Below the pieces are notes generated by a model. The model was not told the origin of the DNA, made no database searches, and saw only the letters and a program-made list of their open reading frames with translations. A stretch of DNA of 64,000 nucleotides, from contig JBMOPD010000011.1 in NCBI GenBank assembly GCA_049323615.1, forward strand, positions 1-64,000, read 5' to 3'. Below, piece by piece: positions 1 through 8,306 of the stretch (the stretch's first letter is position 1; each line of letters begins with the position of its first letter). A program made the position numbers and the translations under genes. This stretch comes from JBMOPD01 sp049323615. GTDB lineage: Bacteria > Bacillota > Desulfotomaculia > Desulfotomaculales > Desulfocucumaceae.

Positions 1-152
1 TCTACGCCAACGTGATCATGCTGGGCTGCCTCACCAAGATGCTGGCGGGCACCCTCAGCAAGGACGGGGTGCTCAGGGTGATGCTGGAGAAGATCCCCAA
101 GTTCCACGAGGAGAACAAGAAGGCTTTCGAGATGGGTTACAACCTGGCCTAG
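1..152 (+). CDS. 2-oxoacid:ferredoxin oxidoreductase gamma-type subunit, C-terminal end (partial)
   Basis: The window opens inside a plus-strand reading frame (first full codon at base 3) that ends at TAG 150-152. The 49 visible residues, including LGCLTKMLAG and a final KAFEMGYNLA, look like the C-terminal end of the gamma subunit of pyruvate/2-oxoglutarate/indolepyruvate:ferredoxin oxidoreductases. In that family a final helix carries a conserved 'N..A...G' pattern. The protein would help make acyl-CoA and reduced ferredoxin from a 2-oxoacid in the cytoplasm. The substrate cannot be read from this fragment. A strong terminator follows immediately. Confidence 0.6.
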   Translation, partial: YANVIMLGCLTKMLAGTLSKDGVLRVMLEKIPKFHEENKKAFEMGYNLA

Positions 153-179
153 CCGCACCCTACCCCCGCCTTAACATAC

Positions 180-235
180 GGTAAAAGCGCCGGCCACCCC
201 GGTTACAACGGGGTGTCGGCGCTTTTACCTTTTTG
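180..235 (+). terminator. Rho-independent terminator after the oxidoreductase gene
   Basis: Long, nearly perfect hairpin: the arm GGTAAAAGCGCCGGCCACCCCG pairs around a 7-base loop with the matching 3' arm (one or two mismatches), followed directly by a T-run at 230-234. The T-run lies on the plus-strand side, so it ends the upstream plus gene. It separates that gene from the convergent acyl-CoA synthetase operon. Confidence 0.85.
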
Positions 236-285
236 CCGTAATATAGTAAAGGGGGAAAACGGCCGGGAATTCCGGGTAAGCTGCT

Positions 286-975
286 TCAGGCCAGAATGAT
301 CCGGGCGTCGGCGGCTATGACACCTTCCCCGGTGGCAAACAGCGGGTTGATGTCCATTTCTTCTATCTCGGGGTGCTTCTCGATAAAATCCGACAGCTTC
401 AGCAGGACGTCCACAATGGCTTCTTCGTTCACCGGCTCCGATCCCCTGAAGCCCTTCAGCATGGGATAACCCTTGATCTGGGAAATCATCTCCCGGGCGT
501 CCTTCCGGGTGATGGGAATAAGCCTGAAGGACACGTCCTTCAATAATTCCACCAGTATTCCGCCCAGGCCGAACATCAGCACCGGCCCGAACTGGGGGTC
601 CTTGGACATGCCGGCGATTACTTCCACGCCTCCGCCGATCATCTTCTGCACCGACACGCCGTCAATGGCTGCCTGCGGGTACCTTTCCCGGGCCGCCGCC
701 ATTATTTTGTCGTAGGCGTCCCCCACCTGTTTCTCGTCAGCCAGGTTGAGGGCCACTCCACCGGCCTCGGTTTTGTGCAGGATGTCGGAGGAAACCAGTT
801 TTAACACCACGGGAAAGCCCATCTGCCTGCCGGCGGCCACGGCTTCCTCCCTGGTCCCGGCCAGAACCGTCCTGTTCACGGGTATCCCCGCTTCCTCCAA
901 AACCGCCTTGGCCTCTACTTCGCTTAAGTTTTTTTGCCCCCTGGCCTTAGCCTGATCCAAAACTGAGTTAGTCAT
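286..975 (-). CDS. acdB: ADP-forming acetate/acyl-CoA synthetase, beta (ATP-grasp) subunit
   Basis: The 229-residue protein matches the beta subunit of two-subunit ADP-forming acetyl-CoA synthetases, about 230 residues in archaea. These enzymes convert acyl-CoA + ADP + Pi to acid + CoA + ATP, so they conserve energy at the end of fermentation. The sequence has the ATP-grasp start 'LSEVEAKAVLEEAGIPV', a 'GFPVVLKLVSSDILHKTEAGG' core (about residues 53-73) and the final 'DINPLFATGEGVIAADARI'. The start lies 1 base after the stop of the alpha gene, so the two are co-translated. The acid used (acetate, propionate, branched or aryl) cannot be read from sequence. Confidence 0.88.
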   Translation of the reverse strand: MTNSVLDQAKARGQKNLSEVEAKAVLEEAGIPVNRTVLAGTREEAVAAGRQMGFPVVLKLVSSDILHKTEAGGVALNLADEKQVGDAYDKIMAAARERYPQAAIDGVSVQKMIGGGVEVIAGMSKDPQFGPVLMFGLGGILVELLKDVSFRLIPITRKDAREMISQIKGYPMLKGFRGSEPVNEEAIVDVLLKLSDFIEKHPEIEEMDINPLFATGEGVIAADARIILA

Positions 976-976
976 T

Positions 977-2434
977 TCAAGCCTCCGTATCTGATCTTTT
1001 CCGGTAGTAATCCACCATCTTGCTTACCGCCGTAGCCGCCCTCCGGACAGAAGAAAATACCGGTATGCCGTTTTCCACCAGGATTTCCCGCTGCTTCAAC
1101 AAAGTTTTCCAGCGCCAGTCGCCGACCTGCCCGAAGCCCAGTTCAGGGTTGACGATGGTCACTACCATGGGCTTGGTACCCCTGCCGGCAATATTCATAT
1201 ATTCGCCGGCTTCATGTTCCAGCACTCCGGCCCAGGCCCGGTCTTCAAAGGGGTTTTCCTCGGTCATGTTGCACATGATAAAGTCAAAGCCCGGACTTTC
1301 GGCCATGCGCCTCAGCAATTCACCGGGCAGGATACTGGTTCCCCCGAGGATGGAGAAATCCACCGGGTTACCCATCCACCCTGCCAGCTGGGGCGCCCTC
1401 TCCCCTATGAACTCCCTAACGTCACCGGGCATGGCCACCACCTCAAGGCCGGCCTGCTCGCATTCATCGGCCGAGAGCACAACCTTGCCGCCGCTGCCGC
1501 CGATCACCCCCACCCGCTTTCCTGTTATCTCCGGGAGAAAGTAAAAGGCGGTGGTCAAATCCACAAACTCGTCCATATCGGCCGCCTGCACCGCATTGCA
1601 CTGGCCGAACATGACCTCCCAGGTGTTCAGGGAACCGGCTATGGAGGCCGTGTGGGAAACCGTGCTGCGGGTGCCCGCTCCGGTTTTCCCGCCCTTGAGC
1701 ACCACCACGGGCTTTACGGCGGTGGCCCGGCGCAGGGTTTTGAAAAACCGGCGGCCGTCTCTGACCCCTTCAATGTAAATGACGATCAGCCTGGTTTCTT
1801 CATCCTCGGTCAGGTATTCCAGCAGGTCGCACTCGTTTATGTCGACGGCGTTGCCGTAGGATACAACCTTGCTGAAGCAGACCCCCCTCAGGCCGGCCAG
1901 CCGGCAAAAGGTTATGGAAGCCCCGCCGCTCTGGAATATTCCGCCCACCGGGCCGGGTTTGACCGGGAGGCCGTAGGCATATGATATCCTCTCCCGCGGG
2001 TAGTAGAGGCCCATGCAGTTGGGGCCAATCAGGGAAACCCCCAGCTTTTTGGCCAGAGACGCTATTTCGTGTTCCAGTTCGTGGGCCCCCGCATCACCCG
2101 TTTCGCTCAGCCGCCCCGTGAAAAGGTGGACCGCCTTTACCTTCTTGCCGGGGCACTGCCGGATCATGTCGGGCACCAGGCCGGCCCCTATGCATGAGAT
2201 GACATAATCCACATCGCCGGGTATGTCTTTCAGACTTGGATACGAGGTGATTCCCATGATGGCGCCGCCCCTGGGGTTGACCGGGTATAAATCCCCCCCG
2301 TAGCCGGCCTTAAGCAAATAATCCATAAACAAGTACCCGAATGAATTGGGCGTGCCGGATGCCCCCACCACCGCTATGGAGCGGGGATGGAAAAGTTGGT
2401 CCAGTTTTTGTGCCAGGTCACTCTTGAATGCCAC
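977..2434 (-). CDS. acdA: ADP-forming acetate/acyl-CoA synthetase, alpha (CoA-binding) subunit
   Basis: The 485-residue partner of the downstream beta subunit. It starts with a CoA-binding Rossmann domain (AVVGASGTPNSFG, about residues 21-33) and continues with a succinyl-CoA-ligase-like domain (GPNCMG; FQSGGAS). The catalytic phosphohistidine loop is seen as STVSHTASIAGS near residue 260. Separate alpha and beta genes of this size resemble the archaeal ACD arrangement rather than the single 700-residue fusion common in bacteria. First gene of a two-gene minus-strand operon, divergent from the CopZ-like gene. Confidence 0.88.
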   Translation of the reverse strand: MAFKSDLAQKLDQLFHPRSIAVVGASGTPNSFGYLFMDYLLKAGYGGDLYPVNPRGGAIMGITSYPSLKDIPGDVDYVISCIGAGLVPDMIRQCPGKKVKAVHLFTGRLSETGDAGAHELEHEIASLAKKLGVSLIGPNCMGLYYPRERISYAYGLPVKPGPVGGIFQSGGASITFCRLAGLRGVCFSKVVSYGNAVDINECDLLEYLTEDEETRLIVIYIEGVRDGRRFFKTLRRATAVKPVVVLKGGKTGAGTRSTVSHTASIAGSLNTWEVMFGQCNAVQAADMDEFVDLTTAFYFLPEITGKRVGVIGGSGGKVVLSADECEQAGLEVVAMPGDVREFIGERAPQLAGWMGNPVDFSILGGTSILPGELLRRMAESPGFDFIMCNMTEENPFEDRAWAGVLEHEAGEYMNIAGRGTKPMVVTIVNPELGFGQVGDWRWKTLLKQREILVENGIPVFSSVRRAATAVSKMVDYYRKRSDTEA

Positions 2435-2547
2435 TTGCCTAACCTCCGTAAGTATTTCGGATCAACCGGTAAACAGCGGTACTTTTCCCTTTACATCATT
2501 CTTTCGGAACGGGCGTTTTTCCTCCATCAAAAGACAAGATTATTTTA

Positions 2548-2556
2548 TGATATAAT
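2548..2556 (+). promoter_or_regulatory. Extended -10 promoter element for the CopZ-like gene
   Basis: TGATATAAT is a perfect extended -10 (TGnTATAAT) placed about 40 bases before the TTG start at 2596. No good -35 is visible, which an extended -10 can tolerate. It lies in the 160-base divergent intergenic region. A small ATGC-ATATAA-GCAT dyad follows at once. Confidence 0.45.
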
Positions 2557-2595
2557 GCATATAAGCATTTTCCTGAAAAAGCGGAGGATTAAAAC

Positions 2596-3003
2596 TTGAA
2601 CGCGGTTACAGTTTTCGGGGCCAACCCCCCGGACCCCGCCGCCGCCCGCTGCCCTGCCTGCGGCGCGCCGGGGAAAAGAGTAAGGCCCGAAACATTAATA
2701 AATATTCTCAACGAGGACAAAGTCCCGGTTGATTTGGAAGGCTACAGCCTGTGCCTGGCCGGGGAATGCGACGTGGTGTATTTCGGGCGGGAAATATTCC
2801 GCAAAGGGGATGTAAAGGTTAAGGTATGGTTTAAAGAAAACGAACAATCCGTACCGGTATGCTATTGCAAAAACGTCACGGCAAAGGACATCATCGACCA
2901 TATCGCCGTTCTGGGCTGCTGCCAAAACATTGAAGACATCCAGCGGCACACCGGGGCAAATACCGGCAGGGACTGCCTGACCAAAAACCCGGCCGGCACC
3001 TGA
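2596..3003 (+). CDS. CopZ-type [2Fe-2S]/zinc protein
   Basis: The 135-residue protein starts at TTG with GGAGG (2583-2587) 8 bases upstream. It has the layout of the N-terminal domain of the Archaeoglobus CopZ family: CPACG near residue 19 (zinc half-site), CLAGECDVVYFG near residue 53, and VCYCKNVT near residue 94 with a later CC pair, the ligands for a [2Fe-2S] cluster. The C-terminal heavy-metal-associated domain of full CopZ is absent. Proteins of this kind often act as stand-alone Fe-S or metal-handling proteins. The partner is unknown. The sensor kinase gene follows on the same strand after 165 bases. Confidence 0.7.
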   Translation: MNAVTVFGANPPDPAAARCPACGAPGKRVRPETLINILNEDKVPVDLEGYSLCLAGECDVVYFGREIFRKGDVKVKVWFKENEQSVPVCYCKNVTAKDIIDHIAVLGCCQNIEDIQRHTGANTGRDCLTKNPAGT

Positions 3004-3167
3004 TGCAAACCCGCCGTGCAATCGGTGATTGCCAGAGGTACGGAGATAAAAAGAGCGGTGAAAAAACAAACCCTGTGGTCCGGTTGGCGCCTTCCCGGCG
3101 GATAAAGGATTTGACGCCTTCCAGGTAGAAATATATACGGTAGAATTTAAAAATGGAGTGAAATCAC

Positions 3168-4400
3168 TTGACCTTTCCTTTGAATGATAAAGAACAGCCA
3201 TACAATAAGATACTTAAATTAATCCAGCCGGTTCTTGATTCGGTCAGCGAAATGCAGGGCCTCTGGCTGAAATTCGTGGACACGTCCGGGGAATATATCC
3301 TTACCTCCCAGAGCACCAGCCCGTGTAAATTTTGCCAGTATATACGGTCCACCGGGGTGGGTTTGAGCCGGTGCCACCAGTCCGCCCGCCTGTCTGTTGA
3401 AAAAAGCAGGCAGAAACGCGGTCCTTTGAAAACGCGCTGCCATGCCGGCCTGTCAAGTATCACCGTGCCCGTCATGATTGAAGAAAAATGCCTGGGGGCC
3501 CTGGTGGCCGGTGAAATAATCGAGCAACACGTGTATGAAAGCGCCAGGCAAAGGGTTATCACAACGGCGGCCGACCTGGGTATTGACTCCCGGAAATTAC
3601 TGGGCTATTTTGAAAAAATACTGCCCTGGACGGAAAAAAGAATCGAGGTTGTCACCCGCTCCCTGGACGCGCTGAGCAACTGTTTTATTGAAATCGGCGT
3701 GACGGCGGCCAAAAAGGAAAAAACCGAACTTGAAAAACACCTGAAGGAAATGGAGTTAAAGGTTCTGTTGAATCAAATCAACCCCCATTTTTTATTTAAT
3801 ACCCTGAACACCATCGAGATGCTGGCCATGATGGAAGGGGCCCAGCAGACACCCAAAATAGTGCACTCCCTGGCCGAACTTTTCAGGCACAACCTGTACG
3901 CCACCTCGGACCTGGTCTCAATCCGGCAGGAAATGAACAGTGTCAACAACTACCTGACCATCCAGAAGTGCCGTTTCGGCAACAGGATTAGAGTTGTCAA
4001 AAAGATCCCGGCCCGGTTAATGGACTTGAACATTCCGGTGTTAACCATTCAGCCCCTGGTGGAAAATGCGGTTGTTCACGGCCTGGAGCCCCTGGAAAGA
4101 AGGGGCTGCCTGAAACTGGAAGGGTGCATGGAATCCAGCGACATTGTTCTACAGGTAATTGACAACGGTACAGGCATTTCTCCGGAAAAGCTCCTGCAAA
4201 TACAGCAGCGGTTAAACAGGCTGGACGGAGAATCAAACAAAATCGGCCTGATTAACGTCCAGAAACGCTGCCGGCTGCATTTCGGGCCTGCTTACGGGAT
4301 CAGCATCGCCAGCACTCCGGGCGGGGGGACCACCGTTTCCCTGCGCCTGCCCGCACAGGCCGGTAAGGTTGGTGTCAACTTTGAAGCTGTTAATAGCTGA
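3168..4400 (+). CDS. LytS/YesM-type sensor histidine kinase with PocR sensor domain
   Basis: 410 residues. The N-terminal part (about 20-155) is a PocR ligand-binding domain with four cysteines (C53, C56, C69, C91) in the CxxC...C...C pattern typical of that domain. A short coiled region (about 180-200) leads to the His_kinase domain, with the phosphoacceptor in QINPHFLFNTLN (H207). The ATPase domain has DNGTGIS and a GLINVQKR G-box. No membrane segment is seen, so it should sense a cytoplasmic small molecule or redox state. The start is TTG 3168. It overlaps the response-regulator gene, so the two form a two-component pair. Confidence 0.88.
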   Translation: MTFPLNDKEQPYNKILKLIQPVLDSVSEMQGLWLKFVDTSGEYILTSQSTSPCKFCQYIRSTGVGLSRCHQSARLSVEKSRQKRGPLKTRCHAGLSSITVPVMIEEKCLGALVAGEIIEQHVYESARQRVITTAADLGIDSRKLLGYFEKILPWTEKRIEVVTRSLDALSNCFIEIGVTAAKKEKTELEKHLKEMELKVLLNQINPHFLFNTLNTIEMLAMMEGAQQTPKIVHSLAELFRHNLYATSDLVSIRQEMNSVNNYLTIQKCRFGNRIRVVKKIPARLMDLNIPVLTIQPLVENAVVHGLEPLERRGCLKLEGCMESSDIVLQVIDNGTGISPEKLLQIQQRLNRLDGESNKIGLINVQKRCRLHFGPAYGISIASTPGGGTTVSLRLPAQAGKVGVNFEAVNS

Positions 4401-5643
4401 CGACGAACCCCTTATAAGGCAGGGCGTCCGCTTCATGCTGGAAGGCTCCCACCTCCTGTTCGACGACATCCTGGAAGCCGACAGCGGCCGCACGGCCGTT
4501 AAACTGGCCCAGCAGCACAGCCCGGAAATTATACTGATGGACATAAAAATGCCGGGCCTGGACGGAATAAGCGCCGCCAAACAAATATGCGGATTTAATT
4601 CCGACTGTAAAATTATTTTTTTAACCGCCTATGACCGTTTTGACTACGCCCGGGAAGCAGTCCGCTGCAGGGCCAGGGACTTCCTGGTGAAACCCGTCTG
4701 CCGGGAAGATTTAATCAACATCATTGAAATTTGCAGCGAGGAAATAAATCAATACATCGGCAACAAACACAGGGAAGAACAGATAAAGAAGGAACTGTTC
4801 TCTTCCATAGAGGAATTTTTGGTCAATGAGCTGGTTGCGGGAACAACTCTATATCCCTGCCAGCTGTGGCCGAAACTGCAGATTATTTCACCCCCGGCCG
4901 GCGAACCGTGGTTTTCCAAGGACCGGCTGCCCAATGTTTGTCTGGTGTTCAGCTCCGACTGCCGGCTGCCCGGCGCCAAAGTGAAAAAAACAAGAAGCAT
5001 CCCGGTAAAGGATGCCTCTTTTCCCCTGCTAATGGAACAAATAGATAAGAAGTTAATATGTCTGACGGCTATCGAACCAGGCGCCGATATTAAGGAACTG
5101 GCCAGGGCGCTGGCCGGCATTTTATGCGGGCAGAGCAGTGCCACAATCAATATAGGTATTGGCAGGGTCTATAATAATATAGCATCGCTGTGCCAGTCCT
5201 ATTCGGAAGCCTGCAAAGCCCTGGAATACAGCCTGAATGCGGCGGGTAAAACAGGCAGTGAAAAATATAACGCCATCCACATAGACAGCATAGATGAAAA
5301 CAGGGTATTCTCCCGGCCCTATCAGGTAGTGCAGCAGGTAATCAACTACCTGGAGAATAATTACAACAAGAAGATCAGCCTGGAAGAGGTGGCCCAGAAA
5401 GTTTATCTGAACCCCGTTTATCTTTCCACCGTGATCAAACAGGAAACCGGTCATACCTTTTCGGACTATATAACCCTGATCAGGGTGGAAAAGGCCAAAA
5501 AACTGCTGGACTCCCGCCTGCCCGTAAAGGAAGTGGCCAGGAAAGTGGGCTACCCGGACAGCAATTACTTTTGCCGGGTCTTCAAGAAGGTGACGGGGGT
5601 TACCGCCACGGACTACAGGAAAAACAAGTTCCATGCTAGCTAA
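4381..5643 (+). CDS. AraC-type response regulator (YesN-like)
   Basis: About 420 residues: receiver domain at the N-terminus (LLIADDEPLIRQG, phosphoacceptor in IILMDIKMPGLDG), a long middle segment, and a C-terminal double helix-turn-helix of the AraC family (ISLEEVAQKVYLNPVYLS ... VARKVGYPDSNYFCRVFKK). I place the start at TTG 4381, which gives the family-typical N-terminus, although an in-frame TTG at 4369 or GTG at 4372 is possible. It overlaps the kinase gene by about 20 bases. The target genes are not adjacent in an obvious way. The nearest is the upstream CopZ-like gene. Confidence 0.87.
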   Translation: MKLLIADDEPLIRQGVRFMLEGSHLLFDDILEADSGRTAVKLAQQHSPEIILMDIKMPGLDGISAAKQICGFNSDCKIIFLTAYDRFDYAREAVRCRARDFLVKPVCREDLINIIEICSEEINQYIGNKHREEQIKKELFSSIEEFLVNELVAGTTLYPCQLWPKLQIISPPAGEPWFSKDRLPNVCLVFSSDCRLPGAKVKKTRSIPVKDASFPLLMEQIDKKLICLTAIEPGADIKELARALAGILCGQSSATINIGIGRVYNNIASLCQSYSEACKALEYSLNAAGKTGSEKYNAIHIDSIDENRVFSRPYQVVQQVINYLENNYNKKISLEEVAQKVYLNPVYLSTVIKQETGHTFSDYITLIRVEKAKKLLDSRLPVKEVARKVGYPDSNYFCRVFKKVTGVTATDYRKNKFHAS

Positions 5644-5647
5644 CAAC

Positions 5648-5670
5648 GGGGTGGCCTTCAGGACCACCCC
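5648..5670. terminator. Hairpin between convergent genes
   Basis: GGGGTGG and CCACCCC arms with an inner C-G/T-G extension. It lies between the stop of the regulator (5643) and the stop of larC1, and overlaps the last codons of larC1. No clear T-run is present on either side, so it is a weak bidirectional terminator or RNA-stability hairpin. Confidence 0.45.
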
Positions 5671-6377
5671 GTAAATATTCTCAGCATGTTGGGCACTTTC
5701 CGGTCGCTGCTGCCGCAGCCGTATCCAATCCGCTCCCAGCGCACGGGCGGGAAGTAGCCGAATTCTGTGGCCAGTGCCGATAATATGGCCGCGCCGGTTG
5801 GAGTAACCAGTTCCTTCCGGCTGTCGACCCAGTATACCGGTACTCCTTTGAGCAGTTCGGCGGTGGCCGGCGCCGGCAGGGGCACCATCCCGTGGGCCGT
5901 GCCGGCAAACCCCCTGCCCATCGGCAGCGGGGAGGAATAAATGTGTTCTATTTCCAGCAATCTCACGGCCAGAACGGCGCCCACCACATCGACTATGGAG
6001 TCCACCGCCCCCACTTCATGGAAATGGACCCTGTCGGCCGGCAAATTGTGGACCTTGCCCTCGGCCCCGGCGATGTTTTCGAATATTTTAACGGACTTCT
6101 CCTTGACCCAGCCGTCAAGGCCGCTCCGTCCTATGATCTCCACTATGTCCCCGAGGTGGCGGTGGTGGTGATGGCTTTCTTCATGGACGACGACATTCAG
6201 TTTTGTGCCGAAAATGCCGCACTTTTCAACCCTCGAGGCTTCCAGGTGAAATTCGTCCAGCCCGAGGACGGAAAGCCCGTTGTTCAGCTGTTCAAGGGGC
6301 AGCCCCAGGTCAATGAAAGCGCCCAGCAGCATATCGCCGCTGACACCGGAAAAACAGTCAAAATACGCTATCTTCAC
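5658..6377 (-). CDS. larC1: Nickel insertion protein LarC, N-terminal half only (LarC1)
   Basis: The 239-residue protein carries the LarC start MKIAYFDCFSGVSGDMLLGA, a histidine-rich metal stretch (ESHHHHRHL), HFHEVGAVDSIVDVVGA and TPTGAAIL. LarC inserts nickel into the thiocarboxylated pyridinium mononucleotide to complete the NPN cofactor. Full-length LarC is about 400 residues. This frame stops right after the conserved domain end (PNMLRIFTG). The missing C-terminal domain is not downstream, where the minus strand is antisense to the AraC-type gene. It is encoded separately at 7211-7756. The gene lies 20 bases after larB. Confidence 0.85.
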   Translation of the reverse strand: MKIAYFDCFSGVSGDMLLGAFIDLGLPLEQLNNGLSVLGLDEFHLEASRVEKCGIFGTKLNVVVHEESHHHHRHLGDIVEIIGRSGLDGWVKEKSVKIFENIAGAEGKVHNLPADRVHFHEVGAVDSIVDVVGAVLAVRLLEIEHIYSSPLPMGRGFAGTAHGMVPLPAPATAELLKGVPVYWVDSRKELVTPTGAAILSALATEFGYFPPVRWERIGYGCGSSDRKVPNMLRIFTGWS

Positions 6378-6397
6378 TTGTTTTCACCAACTGAATG

Positions 6398-7171
6398 TTA
6401 ATTTTCGTTGTTCACCCCGGCGATCATGGCCGCCGCGTACCCGGCGCCGAAACCGTTGTCTATGTTGACCACGGTGACCCCGGCGGCGCAGCTGTTCAGC
6501 ATGCACAACAGCGCCGAAATACCCTTGAGGTTGGCCCCGTAACCCACACTGGTGGGCACGGCGATAACCGGCCTGTCCACCAGCCCGCCGACCACGCTGG
6601 GCAGGGCCCCTTCCATCCCGGCCACCGCGATGATTACCCTGGCATTAACGATAATTTCCATATGATTGAGCAGCCTGTGCAGGCCGGCCACGCCGACGTC
6701 AAACAGCCGCTCCACCCGGTGGCCCAAAAGCTCCGCCGTCAGGGCCGCTTCCTCGGCCACGGGAATGTCCGCCGTGCCGGCGCTGATGACCAGTATATAG
6801 CCCTTTGCGGAGCGTGCCGCCTCCGACCTTTTAACATACATCACCCTGGCCAGTCCGTTGTACTGCGCCTCGGGGATAATCTCCCTGGTGGCATAATAGG
6901 CTTCGGGGGCGCAGCGGGTGGCCAGAATGTTCCTGTTGGGCTCATAAGCTTTTAAGCGCTGCATGATGGCCGTTATCTGTTCCACTGTCTTTCCCTGGCA
7001 AAAAATAACTTCCGGGTAACCGGTGCGGATGGTGCGGTGGTGATCTATTTTGGCAAAACAAATGTCTTCATAAAAAAAATTTTTCAGTGTTTTAAAGGCA
7101 TCCTGAGGCTGGACAATTCCCTGACTGACCTGTTCCAACAGTTTTTGCAGATCTCCGGACTCCACAGCCAT
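6398..7171 (-). CDS. larB: Pyridinium-3,5-biscarboxylate synthase LarB
   Basis: The 257-residue protein has the LarB/PurE-like carboxylase fold: an N-terminal LarB-specific region (GYPEVIFCQGKTVEQ) and a PurE-like domain with VISAGTADIPVAEEAA, VAGMEGALPSVVGGL and PTSVGYGA. It carboxylates and hydrolyses nicotinic acid adenine dinucleotide to P2CMN, the first NPN step. The AGGGG ribosome site precedes ATG 7171. It lies between larC2 and larC1 with short spacers, so the three are one transcript. Confidence 0.92.
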   Translation of the reverse strand: MAVESGDLQKLLEQVSQGIVQPQDAFKTLKNFFYEDICFAKIDHHRTIRTGYPEVIFCQGKTVEQITAIMQRLKAYEPNRNILATRCAPEAYYATREIIPEAQYNGLARVMYVKRSEAARSAKGYILVISAGTADIPVAEEAALTAELLGHRVERLFDVGVAGLHRLLNHMEIIVNARVIIAVAGMEGALPSVVGGLVDRPVIAVPTSVGYGANLKGISALLCMLNSCAAGVTVVNIDNGFGAGYAAAMIAGVNNEN

Positions 7172-7210
7172 ATACCCCTTTCATTGCATTATGACGTAAT
7201 ACGTTGCTTG

Positions 7211-7756
7211 CTAGATGGCCAGAAGATCTCCCCGGTTTTGCACGTCAGGGTTAACCCTGATGGTGATCACTTCGGCATCGTCCCCGGACCGCAATCTGGT
7301 TTCTATACCGGAACGCAGCGCCGCCAGCGGATAACTGCAGCCCCATTCTTCAAGCTTTTCTTGAATTTGCACCAGCTGGTCGTGGTCTACCTTGATGCTC
7401 ATCAGTTCGCCCCGGTAGGCTATATATTTGGGCCTTATTTTAAATATGGCGTTGTGATCCCCCGCCGTCAGGCGAAGAGTTTTGTCTTTAAAAGAGACGT
7501 CAAAATGGACATGCTGGCTTTCCAGTATGTGGTAACCCCAGATTCCAAGCTCGGAGGCCAGAAATACTGCCACTTTTTCCACCAGTTCCGCGGGCAAGTC
7601 GATAAAAAGCATGTATCCGGGGCGGTTTTTCTTGGTTATTGACTGCAGCAGCTGAACATTCCATGCACCCGTCTGGAACAGTTTTTGTATTGCATGGCCA
7701 ATTACCTCTCCCGAAGAATGGTCCACCTGCGCTATAATCAGTTTGCCCTTGTGCAT
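7211..7756 (-). CDS. larC2: LarC C-terminal domain encoded as a separate gene (LarC2)
   Basis: 181 residues. The start KLIIAQVDHSSGEVIGHAI followed by KLFQTGAWNVQL and KKNRPGYML aligns by eye with the C-terminal CTP-binding half of LarC, where one normally finds 'NIDDMNPE...EKLFEAGALDV...MKKNRPG'. The rest (LGIWGYHILESQ; IKVDHDQLVQIQEKLEEWG) also fits. In lactobacilli LarC1 and LarC2 are joined by a programmed frameshift. Here LarC2 is upstream of larB and LarC1 downstream, so a fusion by frameshift is impossible and the protein must work in trans. The final 40 residues look lineage-specific. Confidence 0.72.
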   Translation of the reverse strand: MHKGKLIIAQVDHSSGEVIGHAIQKLFQTGAWNVQLLQSITKKNRPGYMLFIDLPAELVEKVAVFLASELGIWGYHILESQHVHFDVSFKDKTLRLTAGDHNAIFKIRPKYIAYRGELMSIKVDHDQLVQIQEKLEEWGCSYPLAALRSGIETRLRSGDDAEVITIRVNPDVQNRGDLLAI

Positions 7757-7786
7757 GGCGTATTCTCCTTTAACAATCCTTATATT

Positions 7787-7831
7787 GGGGACATTCCATC
7801 GGGGACATTCCTCCGCAGGAGGTGTGTCCCC
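7787..7831. repeat. REP-like inverted repeat (GGGGACAyrCCTCC family), copy 1
   Basis: GGGGACATTCCTCC (7801-7814), loop GCA, then GGAGGTGTGTCCCC (7818-7831), preceded by an extra GGGGACATTCC at 7787-7797. The same hairpin, with a changed loop, lies at 23153-23183. It sits between the small helical protein gene and larC2 inside the minus-strand gene run. Confidence 0.75.
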
Positions 7832-7870
7832 TTACCTTAATAACACCGACCTGGTGTTAACCGGCTAACG

Positions 7871-8293
7871 TCAGAGGCACTGGCCGGCATCCTGCACCTC
7901 GTCGATGGTCCTGCTCTTTTCCCAGTAAGTTTTGATCTCACCGGGTATCACCTGTTCCCATTTATCAGCATACCCGGCCTGTTTTTCTTTAATGGTGCCG
8001 AAAAGCGTGACCAGGGCCTTTTCGGCGTCCCTTTGGGAGGGCAGCGATCCGTAAGCCTGGATCAAACCAACTATGGAGTTGCCCGGCAGCCCGGCGGGAA
8101 CCGAGCCGTCCCATACCGGTCTCATGAGTTCGGGCAAAAGCTCCCCGACGGCGTCCGCATCCCTGCCCATCACCTGCTTTAACGCTTTAAAAACCGCCTG
8201 GATTAAATGCAGGGTGTCGCCATAGGTGCAGTAATTGCCCAGGCCCTTGGCGTAGTTGATAAATTCCCTCTCTGTGATTGGCCTCCATTCCAT
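7871..8293 (-). CDS. Small helical protein, possibly DUF2267-like
   Basis: 140 residues, predicted soluble and mostly helical. It shows two similar halves of the type 'EFxxYAKGL...A...ALKQVM......LLPELMRPVWDG' and 'GLIQAYGSLPSQRDAEKALVTLF...W..VIP', with a faint resemblance to the duplicated DUF2267 helical domain. I do not recognise a function and see no metal or catalytic motif, only C22 and C139. The gene starts 13 bases after the ferredoxin stop, so it belongs to the same operon as the unknown 590-residue protein. Confidence 0.55.
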   Translation of the reverse strand: MEWRPITEREFINYAKGLGNYCTYGDTLHLIQAVFKALKQVMGRDADAVGELLPELMRPVWDGSVPAGLPGNSIVGLIQAYGSLPSQRDAEKALVTLFGTIKEKQAGYADKWEQVIPGEIKTYWEKSRTIDEVQDAGQCL

Positions 8294-8306
8294 TTATAGA
8301 TCCCCT

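Noticed and set aside
5122..5667. Minus-strand frame after LarC1 as the missing LarC C-terminal half (via frameshift)
   Set aside because: It is antisense to the AraC-type regulator and shows none of the LarC2 motifs. The real LarC2-like sequence is at 7211-7756.
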